Assembly: GCA_034620365.1 (NCBI GenBank)
Contig: JAQGEQ010000338.1
Coordinates: 310,001-374,000, forward strand
Source of the DNA: Pegea sp. RAD2-039
Lineage: Eukaryota; Chordata; Thaliacea; Salpida; Salpidae
Reading direction: 5' to 3'
Length of the DNA: 64,000 nucleotides
This document shows positions 1 through 12,129 of this stretch, piece after piece. A program made the translations under genes and the position numbers. The notes below the pieces were generated by a model. That model was not told the DNA's origin and did no database searches. It saw only the letters and a list, made by a program, of their open reading frames with translations. Numbering within the stretch: the stretch's first letter is position 1; each line of letters starts with the position of its first letter.

Positions 1-155
1 ATGCAGTTGCGAACAAACATTCTTTTTGTTTTTAGATTTTCCTCCAAATGACAAATAATTTCTTCTTTTTGTCTGGCATTTCCTTGAGCTGGTTGGGAGA
101 TAGTATAAAAGTACTCATATCCAGCAACTTTAGTTTCATAAAATAGACATCAATG
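1..155. repeat. Left arm of a foldback (partner 1150-1305)
   Basis: The reverse complement of this stretch matches 1150-1305. Both contain the run from GAAATTATTTGTCATTTGGAG to TTTGTTCGCAA near one end and a CATYGATGTMTATTTTAT-like run near the other. The arms enclose about 1 kb that also holds a family-C repeat. The left arm reaches the window edge, so its true end is not visible. Confidence 0.6.
3..149 (-). pseudogene. Open coding-like remnant running off the left edge
   Basis: On the minus strand this frame is open for about 49 codons after a TGA at 150-152. It reads as a normally mixed protein segment (for example GYEYFYTISQPAQGNARQ, then KEEIICHLEENLKTK) rather than the K/N/I/F-rich translation typical of this DNA. 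The plus-strand partner at 1150-1305 keeps a related YEYYF...VGNGKNYG segment but shifts frame. It may be part of a transposon or a host exon. The GYEY start is loosely reminiscent of FLYWCH fingers, but the cysteines and histidines do not fit well, so no family is claimed. It has no visible start codon. Confidence 0.3.
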
Positions 156-735
156 ACTTCTTGGTGCTCGCTGAGAAAAAATAGTTGAAGTGTAATTACC
201 TATGTACTAAAAGACAACTTAAAATCCATTTGTAAATAAAAGGTTGAACATCTCTGTTACTAAAAGTGTTTATGAAGCATCAAAACAATCAATTTACAAA
301 ATAACAACAGGTAAGATTTACATTTGAATCTTATTGGTCACGTTTTTAATAATAAAAAAAGAACGCTAAACAATAATTACAAAGTCTTATGTAAAACATC
401 ATATGCAAGTAAATAATGACATTATGGTTTATCAATATATGAAATTAGTTTTGTAGTTTCTAAAGTTTTGAAAGTCCGTCTAAAGTATTAAACTTTTAAT
501 AAATGATTTCATAACTCAATAATTGTTCATAGAAAAATCATTATCTGATTTTTGAAACATTTACATAAAATAACTTGATGAAAAATGATTTTGTGAGCTT
601 AACAAAAGCTTGTAATCTTTTTCATGTTTAATCGGCTACTTAAAAATTGTTTATCTTTTAAGTAAACATAGGACGTCTGTTTATTTGTTTGCCACAAAAT
701 ACTATATATAACGAGATTGTTTATTATTAATGTCG
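156..735. other. No recognisable feature
   Basis: AT-rich sequence inside the foldback. I see no ORF, RNA gene or clear repeat partner in it. Confidence 0.5.
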
Positions 736-738
736 TCA

Positions 739-1005
739 TGGTAGCGTTAAGTGAAAACAAATAAGATTACATACTTCTGTAAAGTAGCATAATGACATCC
801 ACACAACGAAAACAGAAAAAAAGTGCAAATATGCAAATGAATAATTCTACATGTTTTGTTTAAATACAACAGCGTCATTTACAGTTTAACTAGCAAAAGA
901 ATGGCCAACACATGAAAGAAATAAACAAGTCCAAAGCGATCTTTATATCGTTAAATAACGGGGATCTTTTTGTTAAATGCAACTGACAGTATTAGTTTTC
1001 AAAAT
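739..1005. repeat. Family-C dispersed repeat, copy 1
   Basis: Runs from AGTGAAAACAAATAAGATTA through ATGACATC, CACAACGAAAACAG, AACAAGTCC and GGGATCTTTTTGTTAAATGC to a hairpin (981-997). Related copies lie at 2036-2260, 4190-4487, 50960-51226 and 52590-52860. Confidence 0.75.
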
Positions 1006-1107
1006 TGATAAAATTCAATTTATTTATTTATACGAGATATAAATGTAGTTATATGATGTGTATACAAATTACCAAGAAGAACAGCTCTGAAACTTTTTAT
1101 TTGTGAG
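981..1107 (-). other. Candidate PSE-TATA-hairpin module 1 (stem C, weak)
   Basis: Hairpin arms AACTGA/TMAGTT at 981-997 are followed on the plus strand by TTTTCAAAATT. A degenerate TTTGTGAG lies at 1100-1107. A second, plus-oriented C hairpin at 1117-1133, preceded by ATTTTTGA, has no partner motif. Confidence 0.35.
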
Positions 1108-1149
1108 GATATTTTTGAAAACTGACACCATCAGTTGCTATATTCAATT

Positions 1150-1305
1150 GGTCATCGATGTATATTTGATATTTTATGTCGCTAGATATGAATACTATTT
1201 TATTATTTTCCACTCAGCTGTAGGAAATGGCAAAAACTATGGAAGAAATTATTTGTCATTTGGAGGAAAACCTAAAAACAAAAGAAAGTTTGTTCGCAAG
1301 TGCTA
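1150..1305. repeat. Right arm of the foldback
   Basis: Inverted match to 1-155. A 67-codon frame at 1103-1306 covers this arm and ends VRKC-stop; it is a decayed relative of the minus-strand frame at 3-149 and is not called as a gene. Confidence 0.6.
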
Positions 1306-1664
1306 AATCTAAATTCTGCATTAAACACAATTTTTTTCTTGATCAAGTCTTACAATAAATCTACTTCTAGAAATCAAATATTTCAACCAGCATTTTGATC
1401 TCGTTCACAATTTAGTACGAAAATTCTAAGACTTGTTTTCATAAATTTAATTTCTTATATTTTTTGACAAGCACATTAAACAACTTTGACAAGTTTTAAC
1501 TGATTTTGTTAATATTTTTATCCTGTCTTTTTGATTAGATAAAAGTTCTAAGTCTAAAAGATTTCAAAAAAATACTATAACTTGACACCAATTAATATTT
1601 AATGACTGGTAAAGGCTGATAGAACCTTCTAAGAAAAGAATTAAAATATTTAGAAAGTAAAATA
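1306..1664. other. No recognisable feature
   Basis: AT-rich, without ORF or recognised repeat. Confidence 0.5.
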
Positions 1665-1890
1665 GACTTTCATATCTAAAACAGAAATTAGAAATAAATT
1701 TCTCGTAATCTATACAAAGATCTTTGTACAGAGATTTGGTGGAACAGTCTGCTTTAGTTTGTTTGTATACGAGATTTTTTAAATGTCGTTATTTCTTCAA
1801 ATATTTGGGCAAATGCTGTTTTTTGTTGACATTATAAAAAAATATGAAATTTTTGATTAGTTATGTAAATGATAACAAACTTTGACTAAA
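1665..1890 (-). mobile_element. LINE fragment (pre-RT part of ORF2)
   Basis: Matches 55015-55215 of the long LINE in the same orientation. Shared runs include ACAAAGATCTTTGTA, TCTGCTTTAGTTTGTTTGTA and TTTTTTGTTGAC. The equivalent protein region lies between the endonuclease and the reverse transcriptase. The copy has indels and no open frame. Both ends fade into unrelated AT-rich DNA, so it is an old fragment of the same element family. Confidence 0.8.
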
Positions 1891-2035
1891 TAGTATCGAT
1901 GTCTTCGAAGAGTTGAAAACAGGATTCCTGGCAGAACTTGATAGAAACTTGTTTATACCATTATAAATTTCAAAGTAAAAATTCCCTATGCTTAAAGCTT
2001 TAAAACTTTTTTTTTATAAAAATGTTTGATAGGTC

Positions 2036-2260
2036 AAATAAGATTACATACTTCTTTAAAGTAGTATGATGATATCAACACAACGAAAACAGAAAAAAAT
2101 GTGAAAATTTTAAAATGAATCATTCTACATATTTGTTTACTGAAGACAGTGTCACTTAGAGTTTAATTAGCAAAAGAATAACACAACATATGAAAGAATT
2201 AAACAAGTCCACAGCGTTCATTATATCGTTGAAAAAGAGAGATCTTTTTGATTATTTAAG
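2036..2260. repeat. Family-C dispersed repeat, copy 2 (hairpin end lost)
   Basis: Matches 739-970 and 52600-52810 up to GAGATCTTTTTG, after which the usual AACTGACAG hairpin is replaced by unrelated sequence. Confidence 0.7.
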
Positions 2261-2639
2261 AGTAGTTTTATTTTAATCTATACTTTAATGGTCTATTAGT
2301 TTTGCCAAGCAGCTATGATACCTACCTACCAAGCAGGGGGCTCTGTTTCGGTTGCAAACGAACACATATTACTTACAAGGGAAACTCCAAATATACAAAC
2401 AGGTAAAGGGCCTTTGAGTCTTGTAAACTGACAACACTCATAAGAGATGCAAAACTAGGAATTCGAAGACACAATGAGATCTGATAGACAATTAAAAATG
2501 CTTTAATTATTTTTGAGCCACAATTGCTTAATTAAGTTTGTTAACTTATAATAGCGTCATTAAGAGTTTAATAAGCAACAGTTGGCGCAACAAATAAAAG
2601 AAAAAGTTGACAGTATTCTTTTATATCATTAAATGATGC
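2261..2639. other. No gene; less AT-rich patch
   Basis: Includes a locally GC-richer stretch near 2310-2350 (CCTACCTACCAAGCAGGGGG). No ORF or family recognised. Confidence 0.4.
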
Positions 2640-2658
2640 AGATTTTTTCGTTTAATGC

Positions 2659-2776
2659 AACTGACAGTATCAGTTTTCAAAATTGTCGACTAGTTCATCG
2701 TTAAATCAAAGAATAATTTTGCATATCTTACGAAATTAAATGTTTTATATAACAACACTTTAGCTTTATGTTTGTG
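2659..2776 (-). other. PSE-TATA-hairpin module 2 (stem C)
   Basis: Stem AACTGA/TCAGTT (2659-2675), then TTTTCAAAATT on the plus strand, and GTTTGTG at 2770-2776. On the minus strand TTATATAAA begins about 26 nt after TCACAAAC. Confidence 0.5.
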
Positions 2777-4189
2777 ATTTTAACTAACCGACCTTTTTAA
2801 TGCTTCTTACGCAAATGTTGAAGTATAAATAAGTTTAAAACATCTTAATAGAAGAACGTTTAATCTTTGAAATTAAATAATAAATAATAAAAACAAATGG
2901 TGATACAGTTAGGAGATTGTACACTTTTAAGTTTTGATTATGATTTTTTTAAATTATACTTATTAGTTAGTTCTTAGATACCTGAAAACAATTTAATGTA
3001 TAGCAATTACTTTTCTCATTAGTTTTTATAAAACCAGAATTTTATTTTGTTTAGAAAATATAGGCAACATGTAAAAATCTAAATTCATTTTTATGCAATT
3101 TATTCCGACCACAAACATTAAACTGAATACACCGGATATAACAACCAAATTTTTTTTCTTTCGGTGCAGCTGTCACAATTCGTCCCGATGTAGTCTATAC
3201 TATATTGTTTTTCTTGCTATAAAGTACAGGTTATAACGGGCCAAATATTCACAACATTCAATTGCAAGCATTGTGTAAGCTGTCGGTTTGATTCTCTTAC
3301 AGTCAGATGACCAGCAATTTGTAAGAACATTTGTAAGAGAAAGTTTTAAATAAATAAAATCCTACTTTTTTAAACAAAAAGTTCTTTAGTCCTATAAAAT
3401 AGTACGTAATATTTCAGGATTGAAATAAAAATTTATTTATATTTTTTAAACTTTTAATATTTAAACTTTTTTTCTAATTTATCGTCTACAAAAAGTTTTA
3501 AAATTGCATGGGGAAACTTATTAAAGACATCTAACGCTTACTTGTCTACATTCAGTTTATTAAATCAAATTTACTGTTTGTGAATAAGTTACTCTACTGT
3601 AGATAGCTTGCTTATACTTTTAAATCATGCGGATAAAACATAAGATGAAATTATTTTATTGGAACTAAAAGCATTTAAAAGAATAAGACTTATAAATAAA
3701 TTGTTGAAACTGAAGTTGGATTTATTCTATTGTTACAAGCGAAAGCTGATCATGTTCTCATCTAACTGAATCTATTGGTTTTTATATTTCAAAAACTGTA
3801 TAAGCTATTGAAACAGATTAATTTCATTTATTTAAAAATATAAATTTTTTATAAACTGACATCGTATTATGGTTTTCTAAATGAATAAAGATATTTTAAA
3901 AAATAAATTGTACAACCTTTTAAGCTAAACAAAAAAAAACTTTTTATTTCTAAATGAATAAACGTTTTTCTTCTTTTAATTTAAAAAATCAAATAATTTA
4001 CTTTAGTAGCATTAAGATTAAAAACCTGCAGCTTTATAAACTTGGTTAGTTCAAAATGTAAATTATAATTAAAATAGAATTAAATTTGTTACAGAAACAA
4101 TACTGTATTAAAAAGTTCAAAATGCAAAAAGATGTTATTATTTGAAACGTCGTCTTTTAAACAAAAACAAATGAATTTAATTTCAACAA

Positions 4190-4487
4190 TAATGTTATAA
4201 ACAGATTGTTTATCATAACTGTTATCTTGGTAGGGTTAATTAAAAACAAATAAGAATACGTACTTCTTTAAAGTAAAATGATGACATCAACATAACTAAA
4301 ACAAATAAAATTTGGAAATTTTTAAATGAAACATTCTACATATTTTTTTAAATACGAAAACGTCATTTAAAAGTTTAAAAATGACACAAAATATGAAAGA
4401 ATTACACAAGTCCACAGCGTTCTTTATATCGTTAAACAACGGAGATCTTTTTGTTAAATGCAACTGACAGTATCAGTTTTCAAAATT
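4190..4487. repeat. Family-C dispersed repeat, copy 3
   Basis: Same series of conserved blocks as copy 1, ending in GGAGATCTTTTTGTTAAATGC and the C hairpin. Confidence 0.75.
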
Positions 4488-4580
4488 ATGAAGATTGGAA
4501 TAATTTTACAAAAAAATTAAATGATAATTAGCTGACAAGTTAAAGGCCTTAAATGACAACTTACTTTCTTTGTGTTTGTG
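4462..4580 (-). other. PSE-TATA-hairpin module 3 (stem C)
   Basis: Stem 4462-4478, motif GTTTGTG 4574-4580. On the minus strand TCACAAACACAAAGAAAGTA is followed by CATTTAAGG about 27 nt after the motif start. Confidence 0.5.
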
Positions 4581-4984
4581 AGCTCATTTCAAACACTTTT
4601 TAAATGCTTTTCACAGAAAGGTTAAATTATAAACACGATTAAAACATCTTAACAGATGAATACTTCTTCTTTGAAAATACATGTTTACATTATACGTTTA
4701 AATAAAAACTTTGAAAACAGTAAAAAAATTATTGAAACATTCTACTTTAACCAAATTGCTTTAGATAAATTATTGCTTTAAAATAAGATCCGATATTGGC
4801 AGATAACCTATGAAGGCCAACTACAAATACTCAAAAGAAATGATTTCAAATCTTTTTAATTTTATGCTGAGATAAATTTGTTATTGATTACTATAAGTCT
4901 AATCCATAAAAATGACGTCATCTTATAGATTAACATGTTTTTTTGAATTTTACAAGAAATCGTTTATACTGTGTCAGCTTTCAC

Positions 4985-6590
4985 TATTTATTGTTCTGTT
5001 ACTAACAGTTTTTAAAGTTCAGATGTTTATATTTTAAATCTTTAAGCTTAATAAATCTTCATCTACGATCGTTATAGTAATAGTAAATAATTCACACTCT
5101 AAAATGAATTTTGTATAGCAAAAATAAACAATAAATACTATTTTAAAAAATAAAACACCTTTAAATATAAATTAGATGATGTTTTTCTATTTTTTGAATA
5201 GTTTTATATATTTTGTGCAAGATAAAAAATTTTGGAAAAAGTTTATATCATAACATTTAAAATAATAATCTTAACCTAAAATAGCCTAATTAAATTTGTT
5301 TTTCTACTGTAGATTAAAAAAGGAGTAAAAATTAAAAAATCTTAATTTTTTTGTGTTACAATTATTTGCTAATTTAAAATAATATTTTTAAAATTATTTT
5401 CATTGTTAAGAGCTAATAAGAAAATTTTAAGATTATTATTTATAAAATAAAGATTTCCATTTTATATTCATTCTTAGCAAAGTAATTTTGATAAATTTGA
5501 AAATTAAACTTCTAAATTCACGTTGCTCATCTTCTTATTCTAGTTTGTTTTATAAAATTTGATTTGATTTAGAATTAATTTTATTTTACTTTTAGAGTAG
5601 TTTTGTTCTTTCTAAAACAATTCTAAATTTTGATTTTTTTATGTCATTCACAGATACAATTAATTAATGAAATCAAAGACTGTTGTTGTGAATAATAATG
5701 AAGTTTTGTCTGGATAAGACTATACTTTCAAATAACTAAAGTTAAAGATTATTAATAAATGAAACAGAATCTAGCAAAAGTTAATTTACGATTTACAGAC
5801 TACCATGTTTTTAAATACTTCAATATTTGTAAAGGTTTTATCGACACGTAGTCGACTTCAAATTAAGTTATATAGAATTTTATATTTACACGCAATGTTG
5901 CTAGAATAAAATTAGAATTGCTTATTAAAAAGGATTTTTATTCTAGTGTTTGTGGGTTAAACACTGATTTATCGCTGTTAGAAGAAACCCACTAAGTCAG
6001 GATTAAAATTATTTTTTTTAGGTTAAAAAACAATTAAAAACTCTTTCTCTATGTATTGTATTTCTAAAGATTATCCCAAACTAAAAAGTTTCAAATTTTA
6101 TATTAGCTTTGTCAAAAACACGTACAAATCTCTACAGTGTTTAAAAAATAAATAACACTTATAGAACTTATAAGCTGGTAAATATAAAAATAATCAAAAA
6201 GTTTGTTTTTGTAATCTTATAACTCAATGAAATTTACTTAATTATTGAATCTAATTAAAATCAAAAATATTAAGAATAAATTTATCAAATTTACAGTAGT
6301 AATGTAATAATTATTAATAATAGTTCAACTAAAAATATATTTTCAGAAAACAAATACTCGGAAATAAAAACTTAAAGTTGGTTCAAAAACAAAGCTTCTT
6401 AAAATAAAATTTGCATTTCGATAATTTTATAACAATTATTACTCGGGGTAGACTGTAAAAACTCTTTGTTGAGATTTTCCACTTGAGTGCAGATCAAATT
6501 TGACTTTTTGAAAGTTGTTTCAATTTATTTTTTTCTATCTTAATACATATTTTATTTTTAAACAAATGACATTTTTTTTCTAAGTAAAAT
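4985..6590. repeat. Direct repeat RB, copy 1 (copy 2 at 33410-35030)
   Basis: Colinear with 33410-35030. Shared landmarks include GTTACTAACAGTTTTTAAAG, AATAAATCTTCATCTAC, GACACGTAGTCGACTTC and GTGTTTGTGGGTTAAACACTG. The middle (5640-6130) recurs a third time at 8585-9062. No gene seen. Confidence 0.85.
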
Positions 6591-6890
6591 GGTATTTTTA
6601 AAATTTTTTCAGCGTTTAAAATTTATACAAAATTTAAAGGTTTTTATTTATAGAATAATATTGTAAAAATGGCTAAAGTCTGTTGTCTGTGGTGCTACAA
6701 ATCTAACCAGTTAAAAGTTTTTAAACTAATAAAAAAATTAATAAATAAAATAAAATTAAATATGATTATTAAACAATTATTAAACATTTTTTAACTTATA
6801 AATATAAGTAATCAAATATTTGATATACATAGTTTTATTTCAACCTTGGCAAACAGAGCATTATTTATACACAAAAATTACCATTCAAAT
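6591..6890. other. No recognisable feature
   Basis: AT-rich, with no ORF or repeat partner recognised. Confidence 0.4.
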
Positions 6891-6902
6891 TTTAATTTGA
6901 TC

Positions 6903-7034
6903 CCACAAACTCTAGATTACCACAAAGTTATAAAGATTGAAAAGTAAAGTAAATTTTCCCATCTCTACTAAATGTCTTTTTAAAACTTTTTAGATAATCA
7001 AATATGAAATTTGGAGTTGGAATACTTTTTCAAC
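6903..7034 (+). other. PSE-TATA-hairpin module 4 (stem B)
   Basis: TTGATCCCACAAACTCTAG, TTATAAA 26 nt after the motif start, then TTTGGA directly before a GTTG.../...CAAC hairpin at 7016-7034. Confidence 0.5.
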
Positions 7035-8584
7035 GAAACTTTTATTTATAAGAAAAATTGAATAACTTAGTTAAGTCACTTAGGTTACTTTTTATACTAA
7101 AAGTCAAGTAGTCTAGGTGAAAAGTTTATTTCATTTTTTTAAAACATTATTGATTAATGTGATATATTGTTTGAAAAACTTTCTAACTTTCAATTAATTG
7201 AATAAAATTATTTACGGCATCACTAAAAACAGCTTTTAATGCAGTTTCATCTAAAATTTAATTTCACAAAAATAAAAATATACAATCTTTAAAATTATAA
7301 CTTTTATGAACATTTTAATTAATAATATTTATCCGAAAAGATATAAAAATGTGTGTTAAAATAGTTATAAGAAAACATAATAGTATTAAATTGTTTAAAC
7401 TAATATTATATTAATAATAAATTGGAAGATGCACATTTGCATCTGTTGATCGAACAAGTATTTTTCCTAGAAAGTAATAATAACTTTTTACATTTCTTGA
7501 ATAAATATTGTAATTTTAATTTTATGACTTCTGTGAAAGTTTTTCAAAATTTAAATTAAAGCCAGATTAAATAAATATTTATTTTTGATTACATAGCAAC
7601 TAATCAGGAACAAATTTATTTGAATTATCTGAACTAACAAAATTTAGCATTCGAGAACTTAGTATTACTTTTACTTTTTATGATTATTCGAAATATATTC
7701 ATTGTACCCTAGTCAAACCCTTTTTACAAATCATTTTGTTTTCAACTCTTTACTTTTTTTTGGATTGAACTGACTGATTGTGGTTCGCTCTTTAAATTCA
7801 TTACAACTTTTTGTAATCGGGCGGACTTCAGTTACCTTGTAGGCCACTGGTAAGTCGCTTGTGATAAGTTACAAGTGACTTTGCTAGTTTCTGAGAAGCA
7901 AATAAACTGAATCATCAAAACCAAATGTTTAGAACATTTAATAATAGTAAGAATAATTCTACTTAAGAATAGTATTACTTAAAATATGTTGATTGGGAAA
8001 ATATATGATAATAATTTTGAAAAAAGGTAGAAAAACTTAATATATTTATTTAAATAAAATTTTATTATTACTCTGATTTAATATTTGCTTCTTATGTTTG
8101 CACTTAGAAAACAGGAAACTAGTTTAGAACCAAGTTTGATTATGATGAAGTTCATTTGAAGTAACGACGTTTCTCTCTAATGAAATTTAAAGATTAGGTG
8201 ATGATGTTAAAAGCGCAAAAATTATAAACAAATTTAAGTAGAAAAATATACCCAAAAAGTTATAAGCTTACTCAGCATCAACAAAACAAAATACGACTTG
8301 AATTTTTACAAAAAATTTGAAAAAATGATTAAATGGTTTAACTATAATAAAACAACCTTTTACCAAGACACGAAGCAAAACTTTCAGTAAAAGTTAAAAA
8401 ATCTCAAATTTATTTAACATATTTTACAATATTAAACAACTTGCTTAATTTTATTTTTATACAGTTAGAATGCTAGTAGTTTTTAAAATATAGCTTCACT
8501 AATTAAATGTAGATAAAAATAAAGGTTATTTTTTTGATAATCACAATAATAAGTAAAATATATTAAAGACGATGTTTCCTTCAC
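7035..8584. other. No gene; isolated hairpins
   Basis: Contains a lone A-type hairpin (7427-7444, preceded by TTGGA) without an upstream CCACAAAC motif. The patch 7130-7260 resembles 33240-33360. The GC-richer hairpin at 7852-7881 is listed separately. Confidence 0.4.
7852..7881. other. Strong isolated hairpin in a GC-richer patch
   Basis: AAGTCGCTTGT and ACAAGTGACTT form an 11 bp stem with a single G-U wobble on one strand and an 8 nt loop. It lies in a GC-richer patch (7818-7900) that I do not see repeated in the window. Confidence 0.45.
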
Positions 8585-9062
8585 AGATACATTTAATTGA
8601 TTAAATCAATTAATTTTGCTGTGTAAAATAATGAAGTTTTGGCTTGATAGAATTACACTTTCAAATAACTAAAGTAAAAGATTATTAAAAAACGAAACAG
8701 AATCTAGCAAAAGTTAATTTACGAATTACAAACTACCATGATTAAAAATACTTTAATATTAGTAAAGGTTACATCGATATTTAGTCGACTTCAAAATAAA
8801 TTCTTCGTAAAAATTGGATTGTAAGCCAATTAGATTTAGTTCTAAAAAATGGCTTAATAAAAGGGATTTTTATTCTAATGTTTGTGGGTTAAACACTGAT
8901 TTATCACCGTAAGGAGAAAAACACTAAACCAGGATTCAAATTGTTTTTGTTTAGGTTAAAAAGACATACAAAACTCTTTCTCTATGTATTGTTTTTATAA
9001 TGACTATCCCAAACTAAAAAGTGTTAAGTTTTATGTTAGTTGTGTCAAAAACTCGTTGAAAT
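8585..9062. repeat. Partial third copy of repeat RB
   Basis: Matches 5640-6130 and 34080-34570, including GTTTGTGGGTTAAACACTG. It stops abruptly at 9062, where the sequence enters the left inverted arm inside a half A hairpin (GCTTTCATCT). Confidence 0.8.
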
Positions 9063-10011
9063 CTCGCTTTCATCTAATTATCAACTATTGTAATTTTCTT
9101 TTAATTAATTTTTTTTATTGCTTGATGTTTACATCTTCCTTGTAGAAGTGTAATTTAAATATTCAAATATTTTTAGTTTTTCAGATCTGAAATAAAAATG
9201 GTTCATAACTTTTTTTGTAAGGTGCGCACAACAACAAATATTTAAACCTTCAATAGTCTTCTGTTAAATTATTTTACAGATTTGTTTAATTTGTAGATTG
9301 GTTTATTTTTACGTTTTCAGGTTACATTTTACCAAAAACTTTAAATACTTTTATCTAAAATCTTCAAAGCATTAGAATAAAGGCAATAGAACGCTAAATG
9401 GCTCCTTGTAAGATGAGCAATTGAAAATGATAATCTAAATTTTTATTTTTTCCTCAAAGTTCTTCTTACAAAGTAAAAATATTTTTCATTAAATTACTAA
9501 CTATAAGATAACTGTCAATATTAATAATTTAAAATAAATTTATAGTTGATATTAGTATAAAATTTATTATTTTTAAATTAGATTGTTAACCTTTAAAAAT
9601 TAAAACGTTTACAATTCTGTAAACAATAAATAATATATGATATTTCATCTTACAAACAAGAATGTTCAAATTTCTTGATATTTGTTTTGATATTTGAAAA
9701 ATTTTTCAAATTTATAGATATTTGTCGATTGATTAGAAATTTTAGAAGATTAAAAAGAGATTTGTCAAACTGATACTGATTGACTTACGTTAAATGATAT
9801 AAAACAAAAAAATATATTGTGCTGATTTATTTTATTTTTTAATCTAAAGTAGAAGTAGAAATACTAATTTTGCTGAAATAAAAGTTTTGTATTTCTAAAC
9901 ATTCTATCACGTTGTCAGTATCGATGTTTACAAGAGCTTTGAACTAAATTATTTTGTTGTTGTTTGTTGTAGAGAATAGAAACTCAAGTTATTCTATTTA
10001 CTTAAAATTTC

Positions 10012-10123
10012 GTTGAAAAGTAATTCAACTCCAAATACCAAAATTTTATAAACACGTTTATAGCGTCTAGTTTCAGTGTACTTTTTATTATTTATAAACT
10101 TTTCTGAAATCTAGTGTTTGTGG
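10012..10123 (-). other. PSE-TATA-hairpin module 5 (stem B)
   Basis: Stem GTTGAA/TTCAAC (10012-10029), TCCAAAT, then GTTTGTGG at 10116-10123. On the minus strand TTATAAA begins 27 nt after the CCACAAAC start. It is the mirror of module 13 in the other arm. Confidence 0.55.
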
Positions 10124-10904
10124 GATCAAGTTCAAACGATTAAAATTTTCTAGTTTCAATAATAAACTTCTTGTTGACAGATAATGCTGAAATATAAAGA
10201 TCGATTTTAAGTTGATAAGAAAACTTGACTATAAATCTATTTTCGTAGTAAACAAAAGTAGGTTAAGATTATAAATAGATAAAAGTAAGTTTGTTACGAA
10301 GTTTAATTTAATTTAAAGTTACTTTGATGTTTCAACCGAAATTTATTTGTCGCGGTTGTAACAAGTTGAGGTTTTTAAAAAACTAAGTAAACAGTCATGT
10401 GATCTTTTTTTTGTCTTTAAATTGTGAGTATTATAAGTCTTAGAAATTCTGTTGGTTTAATCTTCAAAATATTTCTGGAAATAGTTTCAGAAAAGTTTTT
10501 TTGAAAAGTAAAAATGAAAACTAATCATTACAAGTTGTTTGTTCTTTGTCATAATTAACCGTTTAGCTTTTTAAGCAATTCTTTCCAAACATTAGTCAAA
10601 ATATTTCGTTTCTTTACATAATGTTATAGAATTAGAATAAAATTATGTTATATTTTTCTATCTTTTGTAGCAACAATTTTTCTAATTAAACTTTTTTTAT
10701 TTTAGCTTAAAAAAATCTCCATTTACAATCTTAATACAAATAGTTTAGAGTTTGAATAATTTTAAATTAGCTTTTATGAGCTAAGAAAAGTAAGATAATT
10801 ATTTGACTGATATCTGTTTCAAAAGCAAACCTATAATATCCTTATCACAATAATATTTTAAAGAAAATTCAAAATGTATTTATAAAATGAGCAACATTCA
10901 ACGA

Positions 10905-11010
10905 CACCAAAACATCAGATTTTATGCCGATATTATATAAGTATATAACTAAAGAGTGAAGCAACAAGCAAATAGGATTCTCATAATTTTTAAAGTTGCA
11001 TATTTGCGTC
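10905..11010 (+). other. Decayed PSE-TATA-hairpin module 6 (stem A)
   Basis: CACCAAAACATCAG, TTATATAA at 10933-10940, and GTTGCATATTTGCGTC at 10995-11010. It is the mirror of module 12 (17937-18060), which keeps better motif and stem sequences. Confidence 0.4.
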
Positions 11011-12111
11011 TGTTTATTAAACAAGTTTTATTCATCGGAAGAATTGACACGATTTTCATCTTTCTTCAGATTACTCGATATTTTACAATTCCGTTTGCTA
11101 GGAGAAATTCTCTGTTAAACTTTATTCAAGTTTCTATTTTCGGCAATTCAATACAATTTGTTATACAAATAAAAATTAAGTTAAATTATTTCTACAAATA
11201 ACAAAAGTTTGTATTTCAATTACTCAATCAAATTAATGATTTAATTAGCTTTAGTTGTAGTTTCATTCATTCATCAAAATTCTAATAATTCTATTGAAAC
11301 TGAAAATTTTATGCATAATTACAGATACTACGTGAAGGGAAAATATTCAACAAAAAACTCAATAAAATCATCTTAATTATCTGTTGGCTTGCCACATAAG
11401 CAAAATGTAAAAAAATTGTTCAATTAGTATTTTAGGTTTTAGCAGCTTAAAAATTTAAAGTTAAACTACTTTTCAACAAAACTTCATTTATTAAGTAAGT
11501 TGAATATCTTGAGTTTTTATTCTGTACAAAAGTTGACATACAACAAATTTATACTTAGAGGTTTATTTCATTTATGTACACCTTTTAATATAATTGTATT
11601 TAATAATTATGAATAAAAACTTTTTTTTTGAGCAAACTCGGTATTTCTACTGAGAATTCTAGTTAAAATAGAAAACTAAGCAACAAAATTAATATTTATA
11701 ATTAATAAATTAATAATTACACGTTTAAAATGCCAGATAAATTGTTTCTGTGATTTTTGATTAGAATAAATTTAAAGCAGTCTTGTAATCTATAAATAGA
11801 ATTATGTTATTTAACCAAATTTTTTTTGCAGCTATCATTAGAAATTTTGTTCACTGTGGAAAATATTTTATGTGGCATTTCGAACGATTAATTATTTTAA
11901 ATTTAATTTTTAACGATTTAACTCTGTATAAAAAATATTTACTAAAAAAGCCTTATCAATTAATTTTTAACGATAAAAAAACAAAAAAAATTAATTTTGC
12001 TTTGTTGTACAAAACATCCACCAATCTGCAAATTATATAATTCATTAAAGTGCATCAATAAAATACTAATTAAGTTTCAGAATATTTGTTGTTGTAACCA
12101 AAATACTATAA

Positions 12112-12129
12112 CCGCTAGGTGGCGCTAGG
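12112..12129 (+). promoter_or_regulatory. Tandem CGCTA site, best CTCF-like match
   Basis: CGCTAGG at 12113-12119 and again at 12123-12129, ten bases apart. The core CCGCTAGGTGGCGC agrees with the remembered animal CTCF consensus CCASYAGRKGGCRS at 13 of 14 positions. Whether this genome has CTCF is unknown. Confidence 0.4.

Larger units (their letters stand above)
2640..4985. repeat. Large direct repeat RA, copy 1 (copy 2 at 49400-51715)
   Basis: Long colinear similarity with 49400-51715. Shared landmarks are the C hairpin at 2659, CCGACCACAAACATT near 3106, the GCATTGTGTAAGCTGTCGG region near 3270, and CCTATGAAGGCCAACTACAA near 4808. It ends near GTGTCAGC. No coding region is visible in either copy. 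Confidence 0.85.
9062..11975 (+). repeat. Left arm of large inverted repeat (partner 16975-20412)
   Basis: The reverse complement matches 16975-20412 along its length. Shared runs include TTGATGTTTACATCTTC, GTTGTGCGCACCTTAC in reverse, TAGTGTTTGTGGGATCAAG and TTTGCTAGGAGAAATT. Indels and substitutions are frequent, so the palindrome is old. Only repeat-borne ORFs with low-complexity translations occur here. Confidence 0.85.

Noticed and set aside
10956-11201. 81-codon frame, partly shared with 17776-17970
   Set aside because: Both lie in the inverted-repeat arms and start inside or beside module hairpins. The shared peptide follows from the shared DNA, and the composition is hydrophobic and low-complexity.
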